In this document: one piece after another, positions 20,375 to 32,098 of the stretch
How the letters are laid out: each line of letters begins with the position of its first letter
Position numbering within the stretch: position 1 is the stretch's first letter
Assembly: GCF_000934545.1 (NCBI RefSeq)
Contig: NZ_CP010554.1
Span: 1,488,001 to 1,552,000, forward strand
Reading direction: 5' to 3'
DNA: 64,000 nucleotides
From: Rugosibacter aromaticivorans
GTDB lineage: Bacteria > Pseudomonadota > Gammaproteobacteria > Burkholderiales > Rhodocyclaceae
Program-made: the position numbers and the translations under genes
The notes under the pieces: model-generated
Database searches by the model: none
Told to the model about the DNA's origin: nothing
Seen by the model: the letters and a program-made list of their open reading frames with translations, nothing else

Positions 20375-22333
20375 TCATCTGATTGTCGTCTGATTGCGCC
20401 GCAGCGTATGCAGATAAAAGCGCGCCGGATCGATAAGCTTGACCAGATCTTGCTCAATCGGCAAGGGTTCGCCTGCTAACTGGCTGGCTAGCAATTCGGC
20501 TGCCAGCGGCGCCCAGACCATGCCGCGCGCGCTCAGACCGAGCAGCACATGTAGCCCTGGCAAGCGTCGTAGTGTGGTAAGGGTTGCTTGCGCCGCTTCT
20601 TTGGCCGTCATTGGCGCGGGCAGGGTGCCCACCAGCGGTACCCGGTCACGCGCGGCTGCGCGAATGCCGACGCGGCCTGTCAGCATGCGTGCATTGATAC
20701 CTTTCGCTGCACCCGGCAAGAGTTCTTCAAGGCGGTGCAGATTACCTTGGTGATCGCGCAAGCGGCTTTGCAGATCGCTGTCGCCACTGTCAAAGCTGGC
20801 GCCGATGCATACGGTGCCTGATTCTGGCGGCGTCAAATAGCCGGAGCGGCAGAGCACATGGCGCAGCGGCGGCTGATCATCACTGACTGACAGGGCTTGC
20901 AATCCAGAGACGGACTCCAGATAGCTGATCTGACCGCGTATGGGCACGAGCGTGAGCGGCACGGGGTAGGGCAGCAGCGCTTCGGCCGCCTGGGCATTGG
21001 CGAGAATCAGATGCGGTGCGCTGCCCAGAAAATTGTCGGCGTCGTCAAATATCTGCCAGCCATTGGCTGTTTGCTCCAGCCGCACCACAGTCACGCCGTA
21101 ATGTGTGCGTATGCGGTCGCCGCCTGCCGCGAGCAGGGCGTTGCACAGGCTGGCCGGATCCACCCAGCCTCCTGTAGGGAACCACCAGCCGCCATGCGTC
21201 AGAGAGCGGCCTATCAGCGTTTCAGCAGCGGCATGGTCGAGAAAGCTGACCAGCTCGGCAGGCGGATTCAATTCCTGTACCGTGGCGCATTGCAGGGCTT
21301 CATGTTCGGCATCGCGCGCAATGTGCAGCACGCCGCAGGACGACCAGCGCACGGCAGGCAGTTCAGTCAAACGGCGCAGCGCATATAGATAGCAGGCACG
21401 CGAAAGCCGCGCCGCCAGTGCATCATCTTTTGTTAGCAGCGGCAGCAGCACGCCGGAAGGATTGCCCGATGCTTCCTGCGCGGGTGCGGCGTTGCGATCA
21501 AACAGATCAACCTGCCAGCCACGCTGGGCTAGCCGTTCGCTGATCGCTGTTCCCGCAAGTCCGGCACCAATGACCAGCGCCTTGCGTTCGTTGTGCTTAC
21601 CGCGGGCAAAACTCGGCGCTGGTGGGACGGTGATTGAATAGTGACCGACGAGCATTTCACGCTTGCTGCCAAAACCGGGACGGCGCGCCAGCGTCCAGCC
21701 GAGTTTTTCCAGCGTGCGGCGTAATTCTCCCGCGACACTCCATGTCGCCAGCGTCGCCGCAGGGCGGCACAACTGGGTGAGAGTAGCCAGCAGCACAGGC
21801 GACCACAACGTGGGATTTTTGGCCGGCGCAAAGCCATCCAGATAGAGCGCATCAAGCCGGGCAACGAGGTGCGGCAATTGCGTTTGTGCATCGCCAAAGA
21901 GCAGGGTAAGTGTCACCTGGCTGTTCTCAAAATGCAGCCGATGAAAACCGGTGACTAGCGGCGGCCACTGACTTATTAGCTGGCTGGCGAGCGTTTCCAG
22001 TTCTGCAAAGCCAGCTAATGCACGGGCCAGGTCATCACGTGGAAAAGGGTGTTTTTCAACGGAAACAAAGTGCAGGCGACAGGTCCGCCCGGTTTCTCGC
22101 CAGGCTTGCCAGGTGGCAAGGAAGTTCAGCCCCAGGCCGAAACCGGTTTCAGCAATGATGAATTGATCGCTACCCTGCCAGCGTGAGGATAGATTGTTGC
22201 CGTGAATAAACACATGGCGAGCCTGATCCAGCCCGCCATGTGTGGAGTGATATACATCGTCAAAAGTCACTGAAAATGGCGTACCGTCACTGGTTATCGC
22301 GAACTCGGCCGAAACCAGTGGTGGATGTTTCAT
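20375..22333 (-). CDS. mnmC: Bifunctional tRNA mnm5s2U methyltransferase / FAD oxidoreductase
   Basis: Completes the mnm5s2U wobble modification. The FAD domain removes the carboxymethyl group and the methyltransferase adds the final methyl. The N-terminal domain (residues 1-235) has FIAETGFGLGLNFLATW and the DAQTQLPHL/LYLDGFAPAKNP segments. The C-terminal FAD domain begins at ALVIGAGLAGTAISERLA near residue 250. Total 652 residues, as usual for fused MnmC. The linker between domains (residues 234-243, ITVPPAPSFA) is encoded by a repeat copy. Only 9 bases separate it from the lysS stop, so prfB-lysS-mnmC is probably one transcript of translation genes. Confidence 0.96.
   Translation of the reverse strand: MKHPPLVSAEFAITSDGTPFSVTFDDVYHSTHGGLDQARHVFIHGNNLSSRWQGSDQFIIAETGFGLGLNFLATWQAWRETGRTCRLHFVSVEKHPFPRDDLARALAGFAELETLASQLISQWPPLVTGFHRLHFENSQVTLTLLFGDAQTQLPHLVARLDALYLDGFAPAKNPTLWSPVLLATLTQLCRPAATLATWSVAGELRRTLEKLGWTLARRPGFGSKREMLVGHYSITVPPAPSFARGKHNERKALVIGAGLAGTAISERLAQRGWQVDLFDRNAAPAQEASGNPSGVLLPLLTKDDALAARLSRACYLYALRRLTELPAVRWSSCGVLHIARDAEHEALQCATVQELNPPAELVSFLDHAAAETLIGRSLTHGGWWFPTGGWVDPASLCNALLAAGGDRIRTHYGVTVVRLEQTANGWQIFDDADNFLGSAPHLILANAQAAEALLPYPVPLTLVPIRGQISYLESVSGLQALSVSDDQPPLRHVLCRSGYLTPPESGTVCIGASFDSGDSDLQSRLRDHQGNLHRLEELLPGAAKGINARMLTGRVGIRAAARDRVPLVGTLPAPMTAKEAAQATLTTLRRLPGLHVLLGLSARGMVWAPLAAELLASQLAGEPLPIEQDLVKLIDPARFYLHTLRRNQTTIR
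21608..21632 (+). repeat. Short repeat copy 6, in the mnmC domain linker
   Basis: AAAACTCGGCGCTGGTGGGACGG differs from the core at two bases. Read antisense by mnmC as TVPPAPSF, precisely between the methyltransferase and FAD domains. Confidence 0.75.
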
Positions 22334-22342
22334 TGCGCGGGT

Positions 22343-23887
22343 TTATTCAAGGCGTTCAGGGCGCATTTGCGGAAACAGGATTACGTCGCGGATGGAAGCG
22401 GAATCGGTGAGTAGCATGATCAGTCGGTCAATGCCGATGCCGCAGCCGCCGGTGGGGGGTAGTCCGTATTCAAGGGCGCGAATGTAGTCGTCATCAAAAA
22501 ACATGGCTTCTTCGTCACCGGCCTGCCGGGCTTTGGCCTGCGCCTGAAAGCGCGCCGCCTGGTCTTCTGGGTCATTCAGCTCGGAGAAGCCATTGGCGAT
22601 TTCGCGGCCGACGATGAACAGTTCAAAACGCTCGGTGATCTCCGGATTGCTGTCGCTGCGCCGTGCCAGGGGCGAGACTTCGGCAGGGTAGTCGATGATA
22701 TAGGTGGGATCCCACAATTCGGCTTCGGTAGTTTCTTCGAACAGCATCAGTTGCAGCGTGCCGATGCCTGCGTGAACCAAATGGGGTGTCTTTAGATCAA
22801 CTTTGAGATCCGATAGCTTTTGCTGTAACCAGGCGATGTCGTTTAGCTGCTCAAACGAATAACCGGGATGATAGTAATGAATCGCGCCGACGACGGTGAA
22901 GCGGGCAAAAGGTTTGGACAGGTCGAGCGTGCGGCCTTGATATTCGAAAATTTCAGTACCCAGAGCCTCGCGTGCCGAATGGCGCAGCAGTCCTTCGGTG
23001 AAGTCCATCAGCTTGCGATAGTCGGTATAGGCCTCGTAAAATTCCATCATGGTGAATTCAGGGTTATGGCGCGGCGAGAGCCCTTCATTTCTGAAATTGC
23101 GATTGACTTCGAACACTTTCTCGAAACCACCGACGACGAGGCGCTTAAGATAAAGCTCAGGCGCAATGCGCAGGAACAACTCCATGTCCAGCGCGTTGTG
23201 ATGCGTCTTGAACGGTTTGGCCGCCGCACCACCGGGAATCGGGTGCATCATCGGCGTTTCGACTTCAAGAAAACCGTGATGCGTCATGTAATTGCGGATC
23301 GACTGCACCATGCGACTGCGAGCGACGAAGGTAAGGCGTGTCTGCTCGTTGGTGATGAGGTCGACATAGCGGTTGCGATATTTCTGCTCGATGTCGGTGA
23401 GGCCATGAAATTTTTCAGGCAGCGGCCGCAAGGATTTGGTCAGCAGACGAATCGCGCTGCAATGTACTGTAAGCTCGCCGGTTTTGGTTTTCATCAGCGT
23501 CCCTTCACAGCCGACAATATCTCCGCTATCCCAGTGCTTGAATTCGCGGTGAGCCTCTTCGCCGGTGGCATCATCACTGATGAAAAGCTGAATACGCCCG
23601 GACATATCCTGGATCGTGGCGAAACTGGCCTTGCCCATCACGCGCTTGAGCATGATGCGGCCCGCCACCTTGACGGTGATCGGCGTCACTTCCAGTTCCT
23701 CGCGGGTTTTTGCTGCGTAGAGCTCATCCAACCGTCCCGCAAGGTTTTCGCGGGAAAAGTCGTTAGGAAAAGCCTGGCCCGACGCGCGCCATGCAGTGAG
23801 CTTTTCGCGCCGTTCAGCGATCAGGCGGTTTTGGCGAAACTCGCCACGCTCGTTTTCATCGACAGGAATAGAAGGTTGTTCGCTCAT
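22343..23887 (-). CDS. lysS: Lysyl-tRNA synthetase, class II
   Basis: Charges tRNA-Lys. The 514-residue protein has the N-terminal OB-fold anticodon domain ([18 protein letters not shown]) and the class II core. Motif 2 is in [20 protein letters not shown] and motif 3 in [15 protein letters not shown] near the C-terminus. ATG 23887 (MSEQPSIP) was chosen. The frame is open 45 bases further and overlaps the prfB stop at 23929, but the family starts here. It lies downstream of prfB with about 40 bases between, the arrangement known from Escherichia coli. Confidence 0.97.
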   Translation of the reverse strand: MSEQPSIPVDENERGEFRQNRLIAERREKLTAWRASGQAFPNDFSRENLAGRLDELYAAKTREELEVTPITVKVAGRIMLKRVMGKASFATIQDMSGRIQLFISDDATGEEAHREFKHWDSGDIVGCEGTLMKTKTGELTVHCSAIRLLTKSLRPLPEKFHGLTDIEQKYRNRYVDLITNEQTRLTFVARSRMVQSIRNYMTHHGFLEVETPMMHPIPGGAAAKPFKTHHNALDMELFLRIAPELYLKRLVVGGFEKVFEVNRNFRNEGLSPRHNPEFTMMEFYEAYTDYRKLMDFTEGLLRHSAREALGTEIFEYQGRTLDLSKPFARFTVVGAIHYYHPGYSFEQLNDIAWLQQKLSDLKVDLKTPHLVHAGIGTLQLMLFEETTEAELWDPTYIIDYPAEVSPLARRSDSNPEITERFELFIVGREIANGFSELNDPEDQAARFQAQAKARQAGDEEAMFFDDDYIRALEYGLPPTGGCGIGIDRLIMLLTDSASIRDVILFPQMRPERLE

Positions 23888-23928
23888 GGGAATCGTCCGG
23901 TGTTTGCGTAAAGTTATGGCGTGAGGAA

Positions 23929-25033
23929 TCACACGCCTTGTTTCAGGCTGGCTTCAATAAATGGGTCAAGATCGCCATCGAGCACTTTTTGCGTGTTCGA
24001 GGTTTCGATATTCGTGCGTAAGTCCTTGATGCGGCTTTGATCTAACACATAGCTGCGAATCTGATGTCCCCAGCCGACATCGGTCTTGCCTGCTTCGAGT
24101 TTGTCGGCGGCGGCTTTTCTTTTACGCATTTCTTCTTCATACAGGCGTGACTTGAGCATCGTCATGGCTTCGGCACGGTTGCGATGCTGCGAGCGGTCAT
24201 TTTGACACTGCACGACGATGCCGGATGGTATATGCGTGATGCGGATAGCGGAGTCGGTTTTGTTGATGTGCTGTCCGCCCGCACCACTGGCGCGAAAGGT
24301 ATCGATTCGTAAATCGGCGGGATTGATGTCAATTTCGATGGAATCATCGATTTCAGGATACACATACAAGCTGGCAAATGAGGTGTGTCGCCCGCCAGAA
24401 GAATCAAAAGGGCTTTTGCGCACCAGGCGATGCACGCCTGTTTCGGTGCGTAATAAACCGTAGGCGTAGTCACCGGTGACTTTCAGCGAAGCGCTGCGAA
24501 TTCCGGCCACATCGCCTTCAGTTTCTTCAAGAACTTCCACTTTGAAGCCCTTGATTTCGCAGTAGCGCAGGTATTGCCTGAGCAACATGCTGGCCCAGTC
24601 GCATGCCTCGGTGCCGCCGGCCCCCGCCTGAATATCAATAAAGCAGTTATTGGCGTCCGCCGGGTTGCTGAACATGCGGCGGAATTCAAGGCCACTCACT
24701 TCTTGTTCGACGGCAACTAAATCGCTTTCGACTGCGATGAGCGTGTCTTCGTCATCTTCGCCTTTGGCCAGATCAAACAGCTCGTGTCCATCGATCAGCC
24801 GCTGCGTGATCCGATCCAAACTCAGGACAACGGATTCCAGGGTTTTGCGTTCACGGCCAAGGGTTTGCGCTTTTTCAGCATCGTCCCAGATTTTCGGGTC
24901 TTCGAGTAAGCCAATTATTTCTTCAAGACGCGATGCTTTGGCATCGTAGTCAAAGATACCTCCGCAGTTCCTGAGCGCGCATTTTCAGGTTGCTGATTTG
25001 GTTGGCAACGGCGTTGATGCGTTCGGCTTCCAT
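23929..25033 (-). CDS. prfB: Peptide chain release factor 2, with programmed +1 frameshift
   Basis: Recognises UAA and UGA stop codons and triggers release. Translation begins at ATG 25033 ([13 protein letters not shown]) and meets an in-frame TGA at 24952-24950. A +1 shift there continues as [12 protein letters not shown] to the stop at 23929. Summed length is 367 residues, as in other RF2 proteins. The SPF anticodon-like tripeptide is in [12 protein letters not shown] and the catalytic GGQ in [13 protein letters not shown]. Read without the shift the protein would be only 27 residues, so this is regulation and not a defect. A -10-like TATAAT lies at 25067-25062 on the minus strand. Confidence 0.97.
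24949..24963 (-). promoter_or_regulatory. prfB programmed frameshift site
   Basis: On the minus strand the sequence is GGAGGTATCTTTGAC. A Shine-Dalgarno-like GGAGG sits just upstream of the slippery CTT, followed by the weak stop TGA-C. This is the conserved RF2 autoregulatory shift site; low RF2 favours the +1 slip. Confidence 0.93.
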
Positions 25034-25378
25034 GAGAATTCCTACTGGATGAAAAGTGCGGATTATACTGCGATGGCTGTCGTTCGATGAGAAGAGAGTT
25101 TGGTTCGAGATGCTGTTTTATCAGTGCGCTGTATCGCTCAATACTTAATAATACGAGAGTGATTCCGTTGGCATACGAACCCGCAACGCGTGAGGCATCA
25201 TCTTTGTCAAAAAGCCCATTCGTCCCCCGTAGTAGGCCGTCTGTCGGCCAGTAGTGGACACAATCCAAGTCTTGATTTTAGTATCGAAATTCTGGAGCTA
25301 TTTATTAAGTGAAGCTTGAAATCAGCCCGGAAAGTCATGGATTATTACTTAACAGTTATTACTCAATAGGAGAACTTT
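25034..25378. other. Gene-free stretch between prfB and the repeat-protein gene
   Basis: About 345 bases. The only clear signal is TATAAT on the minus strand at 25067-25062, about 30 bases upstream of the prfB ATG, a likely -10 element with a weak -35. The rest has no credible gene. The + strand end carries AATAGGAGAAC, the ribosome-binding site of the next gene. Confidence 0.5.
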
Positions 25379-25843
25379 ATGTTTACCAAAACTCACATCG
25401 CTGCTGCTCTGGGCGTGGCATTTTTGATCGGCGGCAGCAATCTTGTATTGGCTGCAGACACAGCCACCACTACCACCACGACTGCGCCTACGACCACGAC
25501 GGCTACCACTACTACTGCGCCTACGGTCACGGCTACCACCACGACTATGACACCCAAGCAGCCGCTCAGCCAGGGATTGAACAGTGTTAGCAAAAATCTT
25601 GAAAAAAATCCGGACAACCGTGGGTTGAAAAACGCCCGGGAGCGGTTGGAGCGCAATCAAGCGCGCATTGAGAAAACCGAAAAGCACGAAAAAGCGGAGC
25701 GGGTCGAGAAAGCTGAGCGTGTGGGAAAAGTAGAGCGCCCTGAGAAAGTCGAACGTCCTGAGAAAGTCGAACGTCCTGAGAAAGTCGAACGTCCTGAGAA
25801 AGTTGAACGTCCGGAGAAAGTTGAACGTCCAGACCATTCATAA
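25379..25843 (+). CDS. Secreted low-complexity protein with Thr-rich and VERPEK hexapeptide repeats
   Basis: A 154-residue protein of no recognised family. It has a signal peptide (MFTKTHIAAALGVAFLIGG, cleavage after VLAA likely) and then a Thr/Ala/Pro tract (residues 30-58) with two TTTAPT blocks. A short charged segment (SQGLNSVSKNLEKNPDNRGL) follows. The Lys/Glu/Arg tail ends in five exact VERPEK units plus VERPDHS. The tail is encoded by near-identical 18-base units (25730-25819). A strong site AGGAGA precedes the ATG. The next gene starts 25 bases downstream, so the two are probably co-expressed. The Thr tract may be a glycosylation region or spacer, and the tail is extremely charged. 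Function unknown. Confidence 0.75.
   Translation: MFTKTHIAAALGVAFLIGGSNLVLAADTATTTTTTAPTTTTATTTTAPTVTATTTTMTPKQPLSQGLNSVSKNLEKNPDNRGLKNARERLERNQARIEKTEKHEKAERVEKAERVGKVERPEKVERPEKVERPEKVERPEKVERPEKVERPDHS
25730..25840 (+). repeat. 18-base tandem repeat encoding VERPEK units
   Basis: Five consecutive 18-base units (consensus GTCGAACGTCCTGAGAAA) and a partial sixth. Units 2-4 are identical; units 1 and 5 differ at synonymous positions. The pattern indicates recent expansion by slippage or unequal exchange under coding constraint. There are no spacers, so this is not a CRISPR array. Confidence 0.9.
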
Positions 25844-25868
25844 TATCCAGCTTTTTTAAGGTAAGACT

Positions 25869-26657
25869 ATGAGAAAAATAACACAACGCACAATCATGGC
25901 TAGCGTTCTCTCTGCCATGATTGTGGTCTCAACCCAGGCAGTCGCCGGGGATTCCAACTCCAACTTTAGCCTCACCACGGGCTTGGACTACAGTTCAGGC
26001 AAGTACGGTGGCACGGAGTCCACCGATATCCTGTATATCCCTCTTACCGGCAGGTACGAAACCGGGCGCTGGGCTTTCCAACTGACTGTTCCCTATGTCC
26101 GGATTACGGGTTCCGGCAATGTGACCCAGGGGGGTATTGTGTTGCGATCAGCCCAGACTACTCGCACTACCGAAGAAGGGCTGGGGGATGTCGTAGCAGG
26201 TGCCACCTATAACGCCTACAGCGAAACCGGGCCGAATCCATTGTTGATCGACCTGACCGGCAAGGTCAAGTTCGGGACGGCAGATGAGAAAAAAGGCTTG
26301 GGTACTGGTGCAAACGACTATTCTGCGCAGATGGATATGTACAAAACCGTTGGCAAGTTCACCGCTTTAGGCACAGTGGGTTACAAGGTGATGGGTGATG
26401 CTCCTGGGCTTCAACTGGACAATGTGTTCTATGGCTCAGTGGGTGGGGTATACAAGTTCTCGGAGCTAACCAGTGGCGGACTGATACTGGATATGCGTCA
26501 GAAAGTAACGCCAACGGGCGCGCCACAGCGTGGTCTTACTGCGTTTGTCAGCCATAAAATCAACCAGGACTGGAAAGCCCAGTGCTATGTCGTGAATGGT
26601 TTTTCAGACGCTAGTCCGGACTGGGGTGGAGGTGCAATGCTCACGCGGTCTTTCTGA
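25869..26657 (+). CDS. Outer-membrane beta-barrel protein (MetA-pathway/transporter-like family)
   Basis: A 262-residue protein with a signal peptide (cleavage after QAVAG) and alternating hydrophobic strands ending in a terminal phenylalanine (GGAMLTRSF), as barrel proteins do. Recognisable stretches include YSSGKYGGTESTDILYIP, GLGDVVAGATYNAY and LTGKVKFGTADEKKGLGTG, found in proteins related to the phenol-degradation MetA family. It sits 25 bases after the VERPEK-repeat gene, so the secreted repeat protein may work with this barrel; that is inference. A 17-bp hairpin follows at 26677-26745. Confidence 0.72.
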   Translation: MRKITQRTIMASVLSAMIVVSTQAVAGDSNSNFSLTTGLDYSSGKYGGTESTDILYIPLTGRYETGRWAFQLTVPYVRITGSGNVTQGGIVLRSAQTTRTTEEGLGDVVAGATYNAYSETGPNPLLIDLTGKVKFGTADEKKGLGTGANDYSAQMDMYKTVGKFTALGTVGYKVMGDAPGLQLDNVFYGSVGGVYKFSELTSGGLILDMRQKVTPTGAPQRGLTAFVSHKINQDWKAQCYVVNGFSDASPDWGGGAMLTRSF

Positions 26658-26676
26658 CCCGCACTGCCCACCGATA

Positions 26677-26745
26677 TCTCCTGAACACTGCAAAATAGTA
26701 GCAGAGCGAGAAACATCCAGTCTCATTATTGCAGTGCTCGGGAGA
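26677..26745 (+). terminator. Long hairpin after the beta-barrel gene
   Basis: TCTCCTGAACACTGCAA pairs with TTGCAGTGCTCGGGAGA (17 positions, one mismatch, one G-U) around a 35-nt loop. No T-run follows. It may end or protect the transcript, or be part of a mobile unit near the transposase remnant downstream. Confidence 0.5.
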
Positions 26746-26829
26746 ATTGCGGTTAATCAATGCTAGTCCGGATAGTGACGGGCAAGCAAATAGTTCAGGG
26801 CAGGCTTGAATTTTCCTGCCTCCATCTAA

Positions 26830-27057
26830 CTACTCAGGTGTGAAATATGTCTCTGTGGCGGCGAATCCGATAGTCTCCATACCGAGCCGAGTGCAATCAT
26901 GCGGTGATAAATGGACGGGATCATCCATCATGGCGGCGCGTGCGGGATTGAGTTCGATGTAACACTGACAAGAAGGCAGATAGTTTTCAGCCTGAGTCAT
27001 GAGCGATCTATGACGACTATCCCACAGGATGCCTGCATGCCATATGAAGGTAGGTGG
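26830..27057 (-). pseudogene. Remnant of a REP-associated tyrosine transposase (Y1/RAYT)
   Basis: The minus strand is open from about 27057 to a TAG at 26830. Its translation includes GILWDSRHRSLMTQAENYL and CQCYIELNPARAAMMDDP. These match the conserved C-terminal part of RAYT proteins, where family members read roughly TLWEGRYKS...YLLTCYRYIELNPVRA. The N-terminal catalytic part (HxH and the tyrosine helix) is missing and there is no start codon, so this is a fragment. RAYTs mobilise short palindromic REP elements. The fragment is notable because a REP-like family occurs throughout this window. Confidence 0.72.
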
Positions 27058-27215
27058 TGCTGATATACTTTACATACAAAAATAGGCTGGTCGTCTTTTT
27101 CGCCAAAGAAGGCAGAGTCCGCAGTTATGCCACCACTGCACAATGTGCAGCGGTACGCGGTCAAGGTAAATGCGCTTGCTCTGGCAGCAGTGGAGCGCCT
27201 TTCCATCGAGCGTGA

Positions 27216-31113
<3,898 letters not shown>

Positions 31114-31124
31114 ACCCCCGCTCA

Positions 31125-31562
31125 ATGAGCCGGTTGACCTGGCTGCTGGTCGTTCTCATCGCCCTGTTGCAATATCCGTTGTGGCTGGGCAAGGGCGGCT
31201 GGCTTCGCGTTTGGGATACCAGCCGGCAATTGGACGCACAGCGCGAGGCTAATCAGAAACTGGAGGAGCGCAATGCCGGGCTGGATGCCGAAGTGCGCGA
31301 TTTGAAATCCGGTTTTGATGCTATCGAAGAACGCGCACGTTTTGAGCTGGGCATGATTAAAAACGGCGAGATATTTGTTCAAGTACCGCAGCAGGCAGTG
31401 CAGCCTGTCATTACGCCTAAAGCTGTCGTCCCCCAAGAGGGCTTGCTACACGGCGTATCACCAGCGCGCCCCGCAGGAAGTCCCCTTGGGGTGCCGATTT
31501 CTCAGAGTGCTCAGAATTCTCAGAACCTTCAGAATTCTCAAACGGCCAAGTCAAGCCGCTGA
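31125..31562 (+). CDS. ftsB: Cell division protein FtsB with a repeat-derived C-terminal tail
   Basis: Small bitopic divisome protein that pairs with FtsL and FtsQ. The membrane segment is at residues 4-20 ([17 protein letters not shown]), then a coiled coil ([19 protein letters not shown]) and the conserved [18 protein letters not shown] near residues 66-85. Usual FtsB proteins end at about 90-110 residues. Here residues about 101-126 ([20 protein letters not shown] and on) are encoded by a full repeat element, followed by a Ser/Gln/Asn-rich tail with [11 protein letters not shown]. The 3' end overlaps the convergent gamma-carbonic anhydrase gene by 12 bases. Confidence 0.9.
   Translation: MSRLTWLLVVLIALLQYPLWLGKGGWLRVWDTSRQLDAQREANQKLEERNAGLDAEVRDLKSGFDAIEERARFELGMIKNGEIFVQVPQQAVQPVITPKAVVPQEGLLHGVSPARPAGSPLGVPISQSAQNSQNLQNSQTAKSSR
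31427..31500 (-). repeat. Complete long repeat copy 8, inside the ftsB tail
   Basis: The best complete copy. CGTCCCCCAAGAGGGCTTGC at one end faces AAGTCCCCTTGGGGTGCCGA at the other, so the two halves can pair into a roughly 60-base imperfect hairpin. It is read in frame by ftsB. Confidence 0.88.
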
Positions 31563-32087
31563 GTTTGCAACTAGCGCAAGCTGTTCGCGGTAGCGGCGGG
31601 CATTCGCCACATAGAGCTCCACGCTGTACAAAATCTTCGCCACTTCGGCATCCGTCAATTCACGCACCACCTTGCCCGGCGAGCCCATCACCAGCGAACG
31701 CGGCGGGATGACGCGGCCTTCGGGAATCAATGAATTAGCCCCGATCAGGCTTTGCTCGCCGATCACCGCGCCATTCAGAATCACACTCTTGATGCCGATT
31801 AGCGATCCTTCGCCGATGGTGCAGCCATGCAGCATGGCCAAGTGGCCGACAGTGGCATTCGCGCCTACCGTCAGCGGCACGCCTTCGTCGGTGTGCAGCA
31901 CCGAGCCGTCCTGAATGTTGCTGTTCTCGCCTATCTGAATCGGATCATTGTCGCCGCGCAGCACGGCACTCCACCAGATACTGGTGTTAGCGGCCAGATG
32001 CACGTTACCGATCACCATGGCATTAGGGGCAACCCAGGCGTTCTTGCCGATAACCGGCTGTTTGTCAGTCAGCGAGTAAATCGGCAT
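31551..32087 (-). CDS. Gamma-class carbonic anhydrase-like hexapeptide protein
   Basis: A 178-residue left-handed beta-helix protein of the PaaY/YrdA group. Hexapeptide turns run through the protein. Metal histidines are visible in SVLHTDEG and [13 protein letters not shown]. The ring-facing segment [19 protein letters not shown] is characteristic. Likely a zinc protein with carbonic anhydrase or thioesterase-like activity; the true reaction in this group is often unproven. Convergent with ftsB, and 11 bases downstream of the helicase gene on the same strand. Confidence 0.88.
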   Translation of the reverse strand: MPIYSLTDKQPVIGKNAWVAPNAMVIGNVHLAANTSIWWSAVLRGDNDPIQIGENSNIQDGSVLHTDEGVPLTVGANATVGHLAMLHGCTIGEGSLIGIKSVILNGAVIGEQSLIGANSLIPEGRVIPPRSLVMGSPGKVVRELTDAEVAKILYSVELYVANARRYREQLALVANSAA

Positions 32088-32098
32088 TCACATTTTCC

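Noticed and set aside
25730..25840. Tandem 18-base units as a CRISPR array
   Set aside because: Units are directly adjacent with no spacers and lie in frame within a coding sequence; no cas genes are present.
26799..26820. GGCAGG/CCTGCC hairpin as a terminator
   Set aside because: Only six base pairs and no U-run; too weak to call.
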